From contig NZ_JAWUDN010000002.1 of the NCBI RefSeq assembly GCF_044430645.1, positions 186,001 through 250,000 of the forward strand: a stretch of 64,000 nucleotides of DNA. Direction: 5' to 3'. The notes beneath the pieces are model-generated. The model ran no database searches. It was not told where the DNA came from and saw only the letters and a program-made list of their open reading frames with translations. Shown one piece after another: positions 32,626 to 40,504 of this stretch (position 1 is the stretch's first letter; each line of letters begins with the position of its first letter). The position numbers and the translations under genes are program-made. The stretch comes from Ewingella allii. Its GTDB lineage: Bacteria > Pseudomonadota > Gammaproteobacteria > Enterobacterales > Enterobacteriaceae.

Positions 32626-32750
32626 AGATCCTCAAAATCATTCGAGTCAGATCAAGGCGGCAACTGAGGGAGTCCCTGGGAGCTTACACAAGTAAGTGTC
32701 TAGGGCGAGCGAAGGAAGCTAACGCAGAGCTGGCTTAAAGGATGAAGAGG
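32626..32750. repeat. Palindromic intergenic repeat (copy B)
   Basis: An inner hairpin CCCTGGGAGCTTAC / AGTAAGTGTCTAGGG and outer imperfect arms (ATCCTCAAAATCATTCGAGT, and the complement of GCTGGCTTAAAGGAT) give a double-hairpin like the element widespread in Serratia/Yersinia intergenic regions. It ends three bases before the ChiX terminator. Confidence 0.7.
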
Positions 32751-32753
32751 AAC

Positions 32754-32837
32754 AAAAAAGTGGCCAATATCGCTATTGGCCAGTCAAAGAGGAATTTCAT
32801 TTTATTAGTTATAGCTTCAGCATTTGTCTCTTGCGGG
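32754..32837 (-). ncRNA. chiX: ChiX (MicM/SroB) small RNA
   Basis: On the minus strand the core ATGAAATTCCTCTTTGAC is followed by the terminator hairpin GGCCAATA-gcga-TATTGGCC and six T; both are essentially identical to E. coli ChiX. The position between ybaP and ybaK is the same too. The 5' end is set about 38 bases before the core by analogy and is approximate; the 5' hairpin sequence has diverged. ChiX is an abundant Hfq-bound RNA that silences chitoporin (chiP) mRNA and is itself titrated by the chb transcript. Confidence 0.9.
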
Positions 32838-33066
32838 ACAGAACACTGGCAGTAGTAGGTTAGCAATCTGTATTGGGTCTTGGCAACAGACATTCGCTAG
32901 ACTAATATTTAACATTCGTTCAAGAAATACTCTTTATGCTTTACAATCAAAAGATTGAGCAGAGTTATTATTTTTCCGCTAATTAAGTCATCGTGAACGT
33001 CTGAGGCATTTTTACCCTTATAGACCCGGTGACTTTTTTTATTGGGATCTTTTCTCGGGGATGGTT

Positions 33067-33546
33067 ATGACGCCAGCAGTCAAATTATTGGAAAAAAATA
33101 AGGTGGTTTTTACCCTCCACCCTTATGAACACAGCAGCGATGAGACCCACTTCGGTGACGAAGCCGTGCAGAAACTCGGGCTGGATGCTAATCAGGTCTA
33201 TAAAACCCTGCTGGTTTCACTCAACGGTGACGCAAAAAATTTGGCCGTGGCCGTCACGCCAGTCGCCTCAATGTTAGACCTTAAGAAAGTCGCCAAAGCC
33301 CTCGGCGCGAAGAAGGCCGATATGGCTGACCCGCAAATTGCCCAGCGCGTGACGGGCTATCTGGTTGGTGGAATTAGCCCCCTGGGGCAGAAAAAGCTGC
33401 TGCCCACGGTTATCGATAGCCCGGCGCAAAACTTTGCCACCATTTTTGTCTCTGGAGGTAAACGCGGGCTTGATATTGAACTGGCTGCGGGCGATCTTTG
33501 TACCCTGCTGCGCGGAAAATTTGCCGACATCGCTAAAGTTGACTGA
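33067..33546 (+). CDS. ybaK: Cys-tRNA(Pro)/Cys-tRNA(Cys) deacylase YbaK
   Basis: A 159-residue trans-editing protein that hydrolyses Cys mis-attached to tRNA-Pro. It shows VYKTLLV, the catalytic lysine in KVAKALGAKKADMAD, GYLVGGISPLGQKK and VSGGKRGLDIELA. The second ATG (33067) matches E. coli and has GGGG at proper distance; the ATG at 33061 is too close to it. Confidence 0.96.
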   Translation: MTPAVKLLEKNKVVFTLHPYEHSSDETHFGDEAVQKLGLDANQVYKTLLVSLNGDAKNLAVAVTPVASMLDLKKVAKALGAKKADMADPQIAQRVTGYLVGGISPLGQKKLLPTVIDSPAQNFATIFVSGGKRGLDIELAAGDLCTLLRGKFADIAKVD

Positions 33547-33588
33547 CTGTTTCCGCTACTTACTACAAGAATAAAGGCTTAGATAGAG

Positions 33589-34806
33589 ATGACCGACCGT
33601 ACCGACCTCCCTACCCAGCCCGTAGCCAGCGCCGCCAAGCGCACCGCCTTCGGGATACTCGGCGCAATCAGCGTTTCCCACCTGCTCAATGACATGATCC
33701 AGTCGCTGATTTTGGCGATTTATCCCCTGCTGCAAAACGAGTTTTCCCTCAGCTTCACGCAGATAGGCATGATAACCCTGACTTATCAGATAACCGCCTC
33801 GCTGCTACAACCTATTATTGGTTATTACACGGACAAGCATCCGCAGCCTTATTCGCTGCCGATTGGCATGGGCTTTACCCTCTCCGGCCTGCTGCTGTTG
33901 GCGGTGGCGCAGACCTTCCCGCTGGTGCTGTTAGCCGCCGCGCTGGTGGGCACCGGCTCCTCAGTCTTCCACCCGGAGTCCTCTCGCGTGGCACGCATGG
34001 CGTCCGGTGGCCGTCACGGTCTGGCGCAGTCGGTGTTCCAGGTGGGTGGCAACTTGGGAAGCTCGCTGGGGCCTTTGCTGGCCGCACTGATTATCGCCCC
34101 TTATGGCAAAGGCAATGTGGCCTGGTTCTCACTGGCGGCCCTGCTGGGTATCGTGGTACTGCTGCAAATCAGTAAGTGGTATCGCCAACAGCAGCAGATC
34201 ATCAAGAAGCGCGGCCCCGTCGCGGGCAATATCACCGTGCTGCCGCGCCGCACGGTGGCGATGTCGATGGGTATTCTGCTGGTGCTGGTGTTCTCCAAGT
34301 ACTTCTACCTGACCAGCCTGAGTAGCTACTACACTTTTTATTTGATTCACAAGTTTGGCGTGTCGATTCAAAACGCGCAGATCCACCTGTTTGTGTTCCT
34401 GTTTGCCGTGGCGGCGGGCACCATTATTGGCGGGCCGATTGGCGATAAGATTGGGCGTAAATATGTGATTTGGGCTTCGATCCTCGGCGTCGCACCTTTC
34501 ACCCTGCTGCTGCCCCACGCCAACCTGATGTGGACCAGCATTCTCAGCGTGATCATCGGCGTGGTATTGGCTTCGGCGTTCTCGGCAATTTTGGTGTTTG
34601 CGCAGGAGTTGATTCCGGGCAAAGTCGGCATGGTCTCTGGCCTGTTCTTTGGTTTGGCCTTCGGCATGGGCGGCCTTGGGGCGGCGGTGCTGGGCTACGT
34701 TGCCGACCGCACCAGCATCGAACTGGTGTATCAGATTTGCGCCTTCCTGCCGCTATTGGGGATTCTCACCGCATTCTTACCGAATATTGAACAAAAGCAG
34801 TCCTAA
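33589..34806 (+). CDS. fsr: Fosmidomycin-resistance-type MFS efflux pump
   Basis: A 405-residue, 12-helix major facilitator transporter. SHLLNDMIQSLILAIYPLL in helix 1, GYYTDKHPQPYSL, and GSSVFHPESSRVAR are characteristic of Fsr. It exports fosmidomycin and related small molecules from the inner membrane. A hairpin follows the stop at 34821-34846. Confidence 0.95.
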   Translation: MTDRTDLPTQPVASAAKRTAFGILGAISVSHLLNDMIQSLILAIYPLLQNEFSLSFTQIGMITLTYQITASLLQPIIGYYTDKHPQPYSLPIGMGFTLSGLLLLAVAQTFPLVLLAAALVGTGSSVFHPESSRVARMASGGRHGLAQSVFQVGGNLGSSLGPLLAALIIAPYGKGNVAWFSLAALLGIVVLLQISKWYRQQQQIIKKRGPVAGNITVLPRRTVAMSMGILLVLVFSKYFYLTSLSSYYTFYLIHKFGVSIQNAQIHLFVFLFAVAAGTIIGGPIGDKIGRKYVIWASILGVAPFTLLLPHANLMWTSILSVIIGVVLASAFSAILVFAQELIPGKVGMVSGLFFGLAFGMGGLGAAVLGYVADRTSIELVYQICAFLPLLGILTAFLPNIEQKQS

Positions 34807-34820
34807 ACTTCTGCCTTTAT

Positions 34821-34846
34821 GCTGCCGATACTCCGTTATCGGCAGC
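34821..34846 (+). terminator. Hairpin after fsr
   Basis: GCTGCCGATA and TATCGGCAGC, 10-bp perfect stem, no clear T-run. Confidence 0.55.
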
Positions 34847-35036
34847 ACACTCACCTTGCCCACTGAAACATCGCTGTCCAAAACCCTGTGAAATGTCACT
34901 TTCATCTCGATTTACATCAAAATCGTTATTTTTTGACATTCAAGGCACATTTTTTTACACATCGGTCGCCGATATGCCATAAAATCATTAACACTCTCTT
35001 ACACTTTGCACTGACGCATAACTAGAAGGAGTATGG

Positions 35037-36728
35037 ATGCACAACTCTACGCCCTTGATAACCACCATCGTCGGCGGTTTGGTACTGGCCTTCCTGTTCG
35101 GGATGCTCGCCAATCGCCTTAAAATTTCCCCTCTTGTCGGCTATCTTGCCGCTGGCGTGCTTGCTGGCCCTTTTACTCCGGGCTTTGTCGCCGATACTTC
35201 TCTTGCTCCTGAGCTGGCGGAAATTGGCGTCATCCTTCTGATGTTCGGCGTAGGTTTACACTTCTCTCTCAAAGACTTATTGGCAGTAAAATCCATCGCT
35301 ATCCCCGGCGCAGTGCTGCAAATCGCGGTCGCGACGCTGCTGGGTATCGGCCTGTCACGCCTGCTGGACTGGGACTTGGCTGCCGGTCTGGTCTTCGGCC
35401 TCTGTCTTTCCACCGCCAGTACCGTGGTGCTGCTGCGGGCGCTGGAAGAGAGGCAGCTGATTGACAGCCAGCGCGGGCAAATTGCCATAGGCTGGCTGAT
35501 AGTCGAAGACTTAGTGATGGTGCTGACGCTGGTATTACTGCCCGCCTTTAGCAGCATGATGGAGAGTGAGCATTCAAGCTTTGGCGCGCTAGGTATGGAA
35601 CTGGCGATTACCATCGGCAAAGTGATCGCTTTTATGGTGCTAATGATGGTGGTTGGCCGCCGCCTGGTGCCGTGGATCCTTGCCCGCACCGCCAGTACCG
35701 GCTCGCGTGAGCTGTTTACGCTGGCGGTTCTGGCGCTGGCGCTGGGCATTGCTTATGGCGCGGTGGAGCTGTTCGACGTCTCCTTTGCGCTGGGTGCGTT
35801 CTTCGCGGGCATGGTGCTCAACGAGTCTGAACTGAGCCAACGCGCGGCGCACGACACGCTGCCGCTGCGCGACGCCTTCGCGGTGCTGTTCTTTGTCTCC
35901 GTCGGCATGCTGTTCGACCCGCTGATCATCATTCGCGAGCCTCTGGCGGTGCTGGCGACGCTGGGTATTATCGTTTTCGGTAAATCCATCGCGGCCTTCC
36001 TGCTGGTAAAAACCTTCGGCCACTCGCGGCGCACCGCGCTGACGATTTCCGTCAGTCTGGCGCAGATTGGCGAGTTCGCCTTTATCCTCGCCGGTCTGGG
36101 CATCACGCTGGGCATGCTGTCTGAGCATGGCCGCAATCTGGTGCTGGCGGGCGCCATCCTGTCGATTATGCTCAACCCGCTGCTGTTCACGTTGCTGGAG
36201 AAATATCTGGCGAAGACCGAAACCATCGACGATCAGAGCGTGGAAGAAGCCGTCGAAGACGAGAAGCAGATCCCCTTCGACCTGTGCAATCACGCCCTGC
36301 TGGTGGGCTATGGCCGCGTGGGTAGCCTGCTGGGCGAGAAGCTTCAGGCTGCGGGCATTCCACTGGTGGTGATTGAGAACTCCCGGCCACGGGTCGAAGC
36401 CCTGCGCGAGCAAGGTATTAGCACGGTATTGGGTAACGCCGCCAATCAGGAAGTGATGGATTTGGCCCGTCTGGACTGCGCCCGCTGGCTGCTGGTGACC
36501 ATTCCCAATGGCTACGAAGCCGGTGAGATTGTCGCCTCGGCGCGAACCAAACGCCCGAATATCGAGATCATCGCCCGTGCGCACTATGACGACGAAGTGC
36601 GTTACATCATGGAGCGCGGCGCAAACGAAGTGGTGATGGGTGAACGCGAGATCGCCAACAGCATGCTGAACATGCTGCACGTCGACGTGATGAACGAAGA
36701 CGAAAAGCGGCCTTACTGCCCGATTTAA
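35037..36728 (+). CDS. ybaL: CPA2-type cation/proton antiporter YbaL
   Basis: A 563-residue protein: 12-13 membrane helices of the KefC type (GYLAAGVLAGPFTPG; LMFGVGLHFS; LSTASTVVLLRALEE; FFVSVGMLFDP) followed by a cytosolic RCK_N domain (about 415-540: HALLVGYGRVGSLLGEKL, VIENSRPRVEALREQG). YbaL is predicted to exchange K+ or Na+ for protons. AGAAGGAG precedes the ATG. Confidence 0.95.
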   Translation: MHNSTPLITTIVGGLVLAFLFGMLANRLKISPLVGYLAAGVLAGPFTPGFVADTSLAPELAEIGVILLMFGVGLHFSLKDLLAVKSIAIPGAVLQIAVATLLGIGLSRLLDWDLAAGLVFGLCLSTASTVVLLRALEERQLIDSQRGQIAIGWLIVEDLVMVLTLVLLPAFSSMMESEHSSFGALGMELAITIGKVIAFMVLMMVVGRRLVPWILARTASTGSRELFTLAVLALALGIAYGAVELFDVSFALGAFFAGMVLNESELSQRAAHDTLPLRDAFAVLFFVSVGMLFDPLIIIREPLAVLATLGIIVFGKSIAAFLLVKTFGHSRRTALTISVSLAQIGEFAFILAGLGITLGMLSEHGRNLVLAGAILSIMLNPLLFTLLEKYLAKTETIDDQSVEEAVEDEKQIPFDLCNHALLVGYGRVGSLLGEKLQAAGIPLVVIENSRPRVEALREQGISTVLGNAANQEVMDLARLDCARWLLVTIPNGYEAGEIVASARTKRPNIEIIARAHYDDEVRYIMERGANEVVMGEREIANSMLNMLHVDVMNEDEKRPYCPI

Positions 36729-36744
36729 CGCCTTCTCGACGAGC

Positions 36745-36772
36745 AAAAAGCCTCCCATTGGGAGGCTTTTTT
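36745..36772. terminator. Bidirectional rho-independent terminator
   Basis: AAAAAGCCTCCC-att-GGGAGGCTTTTTT between the converging ybaL and kinase-like genes. Confidence 0.92.
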
Positions 36773-36779
36773 ATTTCAC

Positions 36780-37277
36780 TCAGCGATAAACCACCACCTG
36801 AAACCCTTCGTCTTCAGTCGGCGGGACAAAGTGGCTGGTGATGAAATCAAACTGCTGGTCGGTGGCGGCGAAGTCGTGCTCTCCGGCCTGATTACGGGCG
36901 CGGAGACGGGCTTTACACACCTCGTCGGGCACGTCGAGATAGTGCAGCTGGTGGTGAGCGCCGGACGCCTCGACGATCCCCTTCATCCATTGGCGGTTTG
37001 CCAGCGTATTGGCCGGGAAGTCGAGCACCACCGACATACCAGCTTGCAGCAAGGCAATAAGGTGCGGAGCCATGGCATCCCGTAGCTTGGCCGAGCAGTG
37101 CACGTAGTCGGCCACGCTATGCATCTCCTCGGCGTAAAGCCGCGCCAGCCACTGGTCTTCACTAATAATCACGGTTAACGGGCGAGCAGCAAGCCGAGCA
37201 GACAACGTGGATTTGCCCGAGGCAATTTTGCCGCAGAGCAGATGAAGAGTGGGAGTTTCCGTGGCGGTCTGGGACAT
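36780..37277 (-). CDS. P-loop ATPase/kinase-like protein (AAA_33 type)
   Basis: A 165-residue protein with Walker A GKIASGKST near the N-terminus (16-24), SEDQWLARLY after it, VVLDFPANT as a Walker B-like strand and a lid helix with CKARLRARNQ. The form is that of small nucleotide- or antibiotic-kinase-like P-loop enzymes (zeta-toxin/chloramphenicol phosphotransferase superfamily). No antitoxin lies next to it. Substrate unknown. Confidence 0.8.
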   Translation of the reverse strand: MSQTATETPTLHLLCGKIASGKSTLSARLAARPLTVIISEDQWLARLYAEEMHSVADYVHCSAKLRDAMAPHLIALLQAGMSVVLDFPANTLANRQWMKGIVEASGAHHQLHYLDVPDEVCKARLRARNQAGEHDFAATDQQFDFITSHFVPPTEDEGFQVVVYR

Positions 37278-37345
37278 GCTTTCCTCGCTTTGCTGCGGGT
37301 AAATGAATCAAAAGAGTAGCACGCGGCGAGGTGAAGGGGCTGAAA

Positions 37346-37375
37346 ATTAAGGCCAGCGCGAGGGCTGGCCTTAAT
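37346..37375 (-). terminator. Hairpin after the oxidoreductase operon
   Basis: ATTAAGGCCAGC and CTGGCCTTAAT form an 11- to 12-bp stem just past the SDR stop. Confidence 0.65.
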
Positions 37376-37390
37376 GAGTCAAATCAGAGG

Positions 37391-38137
37391 TTAAATCTGC
37401 GAGAAGCCGCCGTCGACCACCACTTCAGCCCCCAGCATGTAGCGAGATTCATCGCTGGCAAGGAACAGCACCGCGTTGGCGATGTCTTCGGCGTCCCCCA
37501 AATTCCCGAGGGGAATTCGCGCCGCAATGCGCTGTTTGCCAGCGTCAACTTCAGCCTCTGTACCGCCGCTGCGCCCGTGGATAGGCGTATTCATCGCCCC
37601 CGGACTGACGGCGTTGACGCGGATTTTGCGCTCTAATAGCTCTGCCGACCAACTCCGCGCCAGCGATCGCACCGCCGCTTTGGAGGCCGAAAGCAGAGAC
37701 AGGCCCGGCGTGCCGACCTGATTCAACCACGAGGTGTTGAGAATTACCGACGCGCCCGGCTGCAACAGCGGCGAAATCGCCTGCATGGAAAAGAACACGC
37801 CCTTGACGTTGATATCCATCAGCTCGTCGTAACGCGCCTCGCTGGTACTCGCCAGCGGCGAGCCGAAGGCCACACCGGCGTTGGCAAAAAACGCGTCCAG
37901 CCCGCCAAACTCAGCGGCTACTTGGTTGTGGATATGACGCAGATCCTCTGGCGCCAGCACGTCAGCCTGAATCGCCAGAACATCTCCTACCAGCTGCTGT
38001 TTAATCTGTTGCAACTTCCCGGCATCGCGCCCGGTGATCGCCACCCGCGCCCCTTCGCGCAGCATTAATTTGGCCGTAGCTAAGCCAATGCCGCTGGTGC
38101 CACCGGTGATCAATACGCGTTTATTTTTCAATCTCAT
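37391..38137 (-). CDS. SDR-family protein lacking the catalytic tyrosine
   Basis: A 248-residue Rossmann protein: TGGTSGIG, NAGVAFG, NTSWLN, VNAVSPGAMNTPIHG and a C-terminal VVVDGGF. At the YxxxK site it reads LSASK, so Tyr is replaced by Leu while Lys is kept. It may use another residue, bind NAD(P) without classical SDR catalysis, or be inactive. Its start overlaps the end of the FAD oxidase gene by 17 bases, making it the last gene of the 37.4-40.3 kb operon. Confidence 0.85.
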   Translation of the reverse strand: MRLKNKRVLITGGTSGIGLATAKLMLREGARVAITGRDAGKLQQIKQQLVGDVLAIQADVLAPEDLRHIHNQVAAEFGGLDAFFANAGVAFGSPLASTSEARYDELMDINVKGVFFSMQAISPLLQPGASVILNTSWLNQVGTPGLSLLSASKAAVRSLARSWSAELLERKIRVNAVSPGAMNTPIHGRSGGTEAEVDAGKQRIAARIPLGNLGDAEDIANAVLFLASDESRYMLGAEVVVDGGFSQI

Positions 38138-39245
38138 ACTGTGCTCCCTGAGTGGGTTGGTTTGATTGAGTTGTGAAAGTCGTAAAGCCCCGTTTCGCGG
38201 CGTCTATTGCCCCGGAGATATAACCCGGAAAGGCCGCCGACCACTCGCTGGCGATGCCCTGTAACCTCCCCTGCCAGACGCCCTCGCGGATAAAAGCCTG
38301 AGGAATCGAATGGCTCTGATTCGCCGTCAGGTCCCCCGCCGTGGCGGTCAGCGGATCGTCGGCCCAGTCTTTGAAAAACTCAGCAACCGGATGCGCCGCC
38401 TGCTCGCCAAACAGCCTGACCAGCTGCGCGCGACAGAGGTCTTTTAGATTGCTTTCGCTGGTGGTCCAGCGCGTTTTCGCCGGTATTCCCAGAAAGCCGA
38501 ACAGTGCCGCAGCCTGCTCTGACGCCGAGGCATCGTGAATCTCAGCCATAGGGCCGACGGCGCTGCGTGCTTCCCCTGACAGCCCTTGCTGCCGCCAAAA
38601 AGGTCGGGAGTAAACTGCCACGTATTTGGCGTGCGGCGCCATCCAAGTGCCGGTATGGGCCCACTCTCGGGCGACGGAAGCTGGCAGCGCGGGGTTGAAG
38701 ATAATTCCCGCCGCCAAGGCCGGTGGCAGTGCCAGAAACACCTGTTCGGTGCGAACCGACAGGCTTTCTCCGAGTGGCGTTTTGGCCATCAGTTGTATTC
38801 CTTCGGCATTCGCCGCTATTTGCGTGACAAGGTGGCTGAACAGCAGCTTGGCCGGATTGAGCCTGTTCTGAAGTTTTTCTACCAGTTGCCGCATTCCTCC
38901 CGCAATGCGCATGGAAGGCGGGGATGTAACGTAGCCGGGATGCCGCGAAATCGGCTGATGCAACGCACGATCCAGCAGCATGTCGCCCTGCTCTTCTTGC
39001 GCGATAAGCTCAATATCAAGCTGTTGTAAAAGCTGTGCCAACTGGGTCTGAAAGGCTGGCCAGACCCACGTAGCGCCGAGATCAAAACGCTGAGTTTCAT
39101 CTGCGGCGTGCAGCGACTGAATGCGCCCACCGGCCTGATCGCGCCCTTCAATCAGCAGATAATCCACGCCCGCCTGCTCCAAAAGCGCGGCGGCATACAG
39201 TCCGCTCAGGCCGCCGCCAACAATGGCAACTTGCACCTGTCTCAT
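38121..39245 (-). CDS. FAD-dependent amine oxidase-like flavoprotein
   Basis: A 374-residue protein beginning with the dinucleotide motif VAIVGGGLSGLYAA and followed by LLIEGRDQAGGRI, the two FAD signatures of flavin monoamine oxidases and related desaturases. It is shorter than typical monoamine oxidases (about 450). The middle substrate region is not diagnostic. Its ATG overlaps the cupin gene stop (ATGA), so the two are coupled. Substrate unknown. Confidence 0.85.
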   Translation of the reverse strand: MRQVQVAIVGGGLSGLYAAALLEQAGVDYLLIEGRDQAGGRIQSLHAADETQRFDLGATWVWPAFQTQLAQLLQQLDIELIAQEEQGDMLLDRALHQPISRHPGYVTSPPSMRIAGGMRQLVEKLQNRLNPAKLLFSHLVTQIAANAEGIQLMAKTPLGESLSVRTEQVFLALPPALAAGIIFNPALPASVAREWAHTGTWMAPHAKYVAVYSRPFWRQQGLSGEARSAVGPMAEIHDASASEQAAALFGFLGIPAKTRWTTSESNLKDLCRAQLVRLFGEQAAHPVAEFFKDWADDPLTATAGDLTANQSHSIPQAFIREGVWQGRLQGIASEWSAAFPGYISGAIDAAKRGFTTFTTQSNQPTQGAQYEIEK

Positions 39246-39922
39246 TGCTTCACCGCCAATGTTTTCTGCCTGGGCAAATGGCCGGTTTTGATGTACAACA
39301 GCGCCCCTGCCTTGCCGGACACTAATTCAGGAAAGGTGCCAGCAGGAAGCCGCAGCCAACTGCCCGTGGAATAGGCGCTAGCGCCCTCTGTTATCTCTCC
39401 GCCCAGCACCAACAGCTCGGCCCCGGCCACCGGCTCACTGGCAAAAATCGGCTCTCCGGCGGCGAGGCTTTCCAGCCTCACCAGCTCATGCGCACTCTGG
39501 TACAGCGGACAAATCTCACGGCCCTGCCGTTGCTGCCAGCGGCTTGCTTCCAAGGTATTGATGCGCACTCGCTGAGTTTCCTCGGCGGCCATCTGCCGCA
39601 GTTTGACGAAAATCGTCGCGCCCAATTTGCTGGAAGGCTGATGGGAAGAGCCCGGCGGATTACGCAGATACCAGCCCGCCGGATAGTGCTGCTCCCCTTC
39701 GGAAAACACGCCTTTCAGCACCAAAATCTCCTCGCCGTCAGGGTGCGAATGTGTGGGGAAATCTGAGCCCGCGTCATAGCGAACAATGCTGGTGGCCCGC
39801 GCCTGTTCTGCGCCAATGCGGTCTAGCATGACGCGGTGAACGCCGGACTGCGGCGAGCTTACCCACTCATATTCATCCGCCGTGACCAGCGCGCGCAGGG
39901 AGAGGTCGTGATTGACTAACAT
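39242..39922 (-). CDS. Double cupin-domain protein (ChrR-like)
   Basis: A 226-residue protein with two cupin folds. The first has a metal-site pattern HSHPDGEEILVLKG...PAGWYLRNPPGSSH close to the ChrR anti-sigma cupin; the second (about 145-215) is degenerate (AGAELLVLGGEI, TGSWLRLPAG). No zinc-finger anti-sigma domain or sigma gene is nearby, so it probably works as an enzyme or metal/peroxide-binding protein with the flavin oxidase it is coupled to. Confidence 0.82.
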   Translation of the reverse strand: MLVNHDLSLRALVTADEYEWVSSPQSGVHRVMLDRIGAEQARATSIVRYDAGSDFPTHSHPDGEEILVLKGVFSEGEQHYPAGWYLRNPPGSSHQPSSKLGATIFVKLRQMAAEETQRVRINTLEASRWQQRQGREICPLYQSAHELVRLESLAAGEPIFASEPVAGAELLVLGGEITEGASAYSTGSWLRLPAGTFPELVSGKAGALLYIKTGHLPRQKTLAVKQ

Positions 39923-39973
39923 GATGCGTTTCCGATAAGAGAGCAGACCGGCGCAGCTAAGCGCCGGAAAAAA

Positions 39974-40318
39974 TTATGCTTTTGGCAATGAGTCGAAGGC
40001 GTCCAGCACGTGGGCGGTGTAGGTCAGCGCCGCGCCGGTATTGAGGGAAATCGCCACGGCCAGCGCTTCGGCAATCTCTTCGCGCGTCGCGCCGTGTTTG
40101 GCGGCGGCTTTAACATGAACAGAGATACAGCCGTCGCAGCGGGTGGTCACCGCCACCGCTAACGCAATCAGCTCATGGATTTTCGGGTCCAAATGACCGG
40201 TGGCAGAAGCGCCCGCATCCATCTTGACCAGCCCGCGCATAAATTCCGGCGCCAGCTTGGCGAAATCATTCACTTTACCCAGCAGCTCATCGCGATGTTC
40301 ATTCCAGTTCAGCAACAT
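39974..40318 (-). CDS. AhpD-like carboxymuconolactone decarboxylase-family protein
   Basis: A 114-residue protein starting at ATG 40318, which has an AAGAGA ribosome site; an in-frame TTG six codons earlier is less likely. The motif CDGCISVH (CxxCxxxH) is the redox centre of AhpD-like alkylhydroperoxidases, with EALAVAISLNTGAALTY after it. It is the first gene of the operon with the cupin, flavin oxidase and SDR, and could remove peroxide made by the oxidase. Confidence 0.88.
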   Translation of the reverse strand: MLLNWNEHRDELLGKVNDFAKLAPEFMRGLVKMDAGASATGHLDPKIHELIALAVAVTTRCDGCISVHVKAAAKHGATREEIAEALAVAISLNTGAALTYTAHVLDAFDSLPKA

Positions 40319-40460
40319 AGACAATCTCTTCTTCAATCAGGCGACGTGACCCATCACGTCCCTTTCGTCGCAGGCATTATTGAAATGTTAAGAGTGTTAA
40401 ACAAATGAGATAAACTTGCCTTATGGCAAAGAAAAACTATCTTGCTGAAAAAGCTGAAAG

Positions 40461-40495
40461 CAGAGGATAGCCAGCCGTGGCTTGGCTATCCTCTG
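40461..40495 (-). terminator. Strong hairpin after LysR gene
   Basis: CAGAGGATAGCCA and TGGCTATCCTCTG form a 13-bp perfect stem next to the regulator stop. Confidence 0.7.
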
Positions 40496-40504
40496 AAGAG
40501 AGAG

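Larger units (their letters stand above)
32593..33066. other. Intergenic stretch holding a palindromic repeat and ChiX
   Basis: From left to right: a repeat copy (32626-32750), the ChiX sRNA gene on the minus strand (about 32754-32837), its upstream promoter region, and an AT-rich stretch leading to ybaK with CGGGG as ribosome binding site. Confidence 0.8.

Noticed and set aside
35640..36758. 372-codon open frame antisense to ybaL
   Set aside because: The sense frame encodes a full, conserved YbaL; the antisense product is His/Gln/Arg-rich and featureless.
36780..37277. Zeta-toxin of a toxin-antitoxin pair
   Set aside because: The P-loop resembles this superfamily, but there is no small antitoxin gene beside it and the nearest genes are on separate transcripts.
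39242..39922. ChrR anti-sigma factor
   Set aside because: The first cupin resembles ChrR, but there is no N-terminal zinc-binding anti-sigma domain and no sigma-factor gene adjacent.
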